From assembly GCF_035918235.1 (NCBI RefSeq), contig NZ_CP109485.1:9083001-9147000 (forward strand): a stretch of DNA of 64,000 bases, read 5' to 3'. The stretch comes from Streptomyces sp. NBC_01445 (GTDB lineage Bacteria; Actinomycetota; Actinomycetes; Streptomycetales; Streptomycetaceae). The position numbers and the translations under genes are program-made. How positions within the stretch are numbered: position 1 is the first letter of the stretch; the number at the start of each line of letters is the position of its first letter. Below are positions 62,294 through 64,000 of the stretch, piece by piece. The notes under the pieces were generated by a model, which was given only the letters and a program-made list of their open reading frames with translations, was not told the DNA's origin and did no database searches.

Positions 62294-63817
62294 ATGACGG
62301 GTGCCCGGGATGAACAAGACGTACGTGCCAGCACGGTCGACGGGACGCTGCGCCGCAGCGCACGACGCGCCCCCGAGCGCGTCGCCGTCCGCTACGGCCC
62401 GCGCGCATGGACGTACGCCGAACTCGACGCGGCCGTCTCGCGCGCGGCCGGCGTGCTGCGCGGCCTGGGCCTCGGACGAGGGGACCGCGTCGGCGCCTAC
62501 GGGCACAACTCGGACGCGTACCTGATCGGCTTCCTGGCCTGTTCACGCGCCGGGCTCGTGCACGTGCCGGTCAACCAGAACCTCACCGGGGACGACCTCG
62601 CCTACATCGTCGGCCAGTCCGGCTGTGCACTTGTACTGACCGACCCCGGCCTCGCGGACCGGCTCCCCGCCGGCGTGCGCACCCTGGCCCTGCGCGACGC
62701 GGACGACTCCCTGCTCGCCAGGATCCCCTCCGCCGAGCCGTACGACGGTCCGCAGCCGGACGCCGACGACCTGGTGCAGCTCCTGTACACCTCCGGCACG
62801 ACCGCGCTGCCCAAGGGCGCGATGATGTCGCACCGCGCTCTCGTCCACGAGTACGTCAGCGCGATCCATGCCCTCGGCCTCACGGAGACGGACCGGCCCG
62901 TCCACTCCCTGCCGCTCTACCACTCGGCGCAGATGCACGTCTTCCTGCTGCCCTACCTCGCCGTCGGCGCGCAGAACACGATCCTCGACGCACCGGACGC
63001 CGCGACAATCTTCGACCTGGTGGAGGCGGGCGCGGGCGACAGCCTCTTCGCGCCGCCCACCGTCTGGATCGGCCTCTCGCAGCACCCGGACTTCGCCACC
63101 CGGGACCTGAGCGGCCTGCGCAAGGCCTTCTACGGCGCGTCGATCATGCCGGTGCCGGTCCTGGAACGGCTCCGCGCGCGCCTGCCCGGACTCGCCTTCT
63201 ACAACTGCTTCGGCCAGAGCGAGATCGGGCCCCTCGCCACCGTCCTCGGACCCGACGAGCACGAGGGCCGGATGGACTCGTGCGGGCGGCCCGTCCTGTT
63301 CGTCGAGGCACGTGTCGTCGACGAGGACGGGAAGGAGGTGCCCGACGGCACGGCCGGTGAAGTGGTCTACCGCTCACCGCAGTTGTGCGACGGCTACTGG
63401 GACAAGCCGCAGGAGACCGAGGCGGCCTTCCGCGACGGCTGGTTCCGCTCGGGAGACCTCGCGGTGCGCGACGCCGAGGGCTACTTCACCGTCGTCGACC
63501 GCGTGAAGGACGTCATCAACTCCGGGGGAGTGCTCGTCGCCTCACGCCAGGTCGAGGACGCGCTCTACACCCACCCGCAGGTGGCCGAGACCGCCGTCAT
63601 CGGCCTGCCCGACGAGCGCTGGATCGAGGCAGTCACGGCCGTCGTGGTCCGCGGTGGCGGCGAGGTGACCGAGGCGGAGCTCATCGCCCACGCGCGCGAG
63701 AAACTCGCCCACTTCAAGGCGCCCAAGCGGGTCGTCTTCGTGGACGAACTCCCGCGCAACGCCAGCGGCAAGATTCTCAAGCGCGAGCTGCGGGACCGGT
63801 TCCGTACGGTGCACTGA
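62294..63817 (+). CDS. AMP-dependent acyl-CoA synthetase/ligase
   Basis: 507 aa from the ATG giving MTGARDEQ. Core motifs: LLYTSGTTALPKGAMMSHRA, YNCFGQSEIGPLATVLGPDE, FRSGDLAVRDAEGYFTVVDR, VKDVINSGGVLVASRQVEDA, and ELPRNASGKILKRELRDRF with the catalytic Lys. Short ANL ligase of the fatty-acid/aromatic CoA-ligase type. Divergent from the penicillin acylase gene with about 140 bp between starts. Third AMP-ligase of the window; not closely similar to the other two. Confidence 0.9.
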   Translation: MTGARDEQDVRASTVDGTLRRSARRAPERVAVRYGPRAWTYAELDAAVSRAAGVLRGLGLGRGDRVGAYGHNSDAYLIGFLACSRAGLVHVPVNQNLTGDDLAYIVGQSGCALVLTDPGLADRLPAGVRTLALRDADDSLLARIPSAEPYDGPQPDADDLVQLLYTSGTTALPKGAMMSHRALVHEYVSAIHALGLTETDRPVHSLPLYHSAQMHVFLLPYLAVGAQNTILDAPDAATIFDLVEAGAGDSLFAPPTVWIGLSQHPDFATRDLSGLRKAFYGASIMPVPVLERLRARLPGLAFYNCFGQSEIGPLATVLGPDEHEGRMDSCGRPVLFVEARVVDEDGKEVPDGTAGEVVYRSPQLCDGYWDKPQETEAAFRDGWFRSGDLAVRDAEGYFTVVDRVKDVINSGGVLVASRQVEDALYTHPQVAETAVIGLPDERWIEAVTAVVVRGGGEVTEAELIAHAREKLAHFKAPKRVVFVDELPRNASGKILKRELRDRFRTVH

Positions 63818-63941
63818 GCCCGCCGGAAAATGACGAGCGGAGGCGGCCGGGGCCCTGTTACGGTCCGGCCATGAAGCGATGCGCAGCTGCCATGACGACG
63901 ACGCCGGAGAGTGTCCCGGCGCGCTGACAGCTGTCTCAGTC

Positions 63942-63973
63942 CGAAGCCCCGGGGCGAGTGCCCCGGGGCTTCG
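63942..63973. terminator. Terminator hairpin near window end
   Basis: CGAAGCCCCGGGG pairs perfectly with CCCCGGGGCTTCG across CGAGTG, 125 bp after the AMP-ligase stop. The short ATG frame 63871-63927 (18 codons) before it has no supporting evidence. Confidence 0.85.
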
Positions 63974-64000
63974 CCGTGGGACCACTCGCCCGACGACCGC

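Noticed and set aside
63871..63927. An 18-codon ORF before the final terminator, possible leader peptide or attenuator
   Set aside because: No diagnostic run of regulatory codons and no downstream gene visible; too little evidence.

Overview
The window reads as a piece of a high-GC actinomycete chromosome, most likely Streptomyces. Third codon positions are strongly G/C, GTG and TTG starts are common, exported proteins carry Tat or lipoprotein signals, and neighbours such as an MpaB-type oxygenase, a TPR-bearing Ser/Thr kinase and a polyprenol-phosphomannose mannosyltransferase fit that group. No rRNA, tRNA or CRISPR array was seen.

Region 1 (about 1-11 kb) is ordinary accessory metabolism: an acyl-CoA synthetase divergent from a TetR regulator, an alkylsulfatase-type metallo-beta-lactamase protein with an M20 peptidase remnant upstream, a DUF488 protein, two small membrane proteins, a GNAT enzyme, and an acyl-CoA dehydrogenase preceded by a KstR-like site.

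Region 2 (about 11-43 kb) is the interesting part: a carbohydrate-utilisation island entered through a decayed IS5-type transposase and ending in a decayed GH31 gene. It holds two complete SBP-permease-permease importers without ATPases, two closely related FadR-type GntR regulators, and a Gfo/Idh oxidoreductase. It also has a sugar-acid route (mutarotase, aldo/keto dehydrogenase, lactonase-type amidohydrolase, enolase-superfamily dehydratase). The secreted enzymes are a GH20 hexosaminidase, a divergent GH29-like multidomain protein, two paralogous unassigned Tat proteins and one further unassigned Tat protein. A GH35 beta-galactosidase is broken. A 16-bp motif close to ATAGATCCGATACATG recurs upstream of both importers, the Gfo/Idh gene, both GntR genes and probably one Tat enzyme, so the island looks like one regulon. 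The enzyme set suggests a fucose- or other L-/deoxy-sugar-containing, HexNAc-containing glycan. The substrate is inference.

Region 3 (about 43-53 kb) holds an SDR, an MptB-like mannosyltransferase, an MFS transporter, an MpaB-family oxygenase overlapping a kinase with nine TPR-like repeats, a degenerate minisatellite, and a phytoene-desaturase-like FAD enzyme.

Region 4 (about 53-64 kb) starts with a solo TnpB element inserted at the 3' end of the FAD enzyme. After it come a serine hydrolase and a nitronate monooxygenase/AMP-ligase pair transcribed divergently from a region with three palindromes, then a penicillin-acylase-family enzyme divergent from another AMP-ligase.
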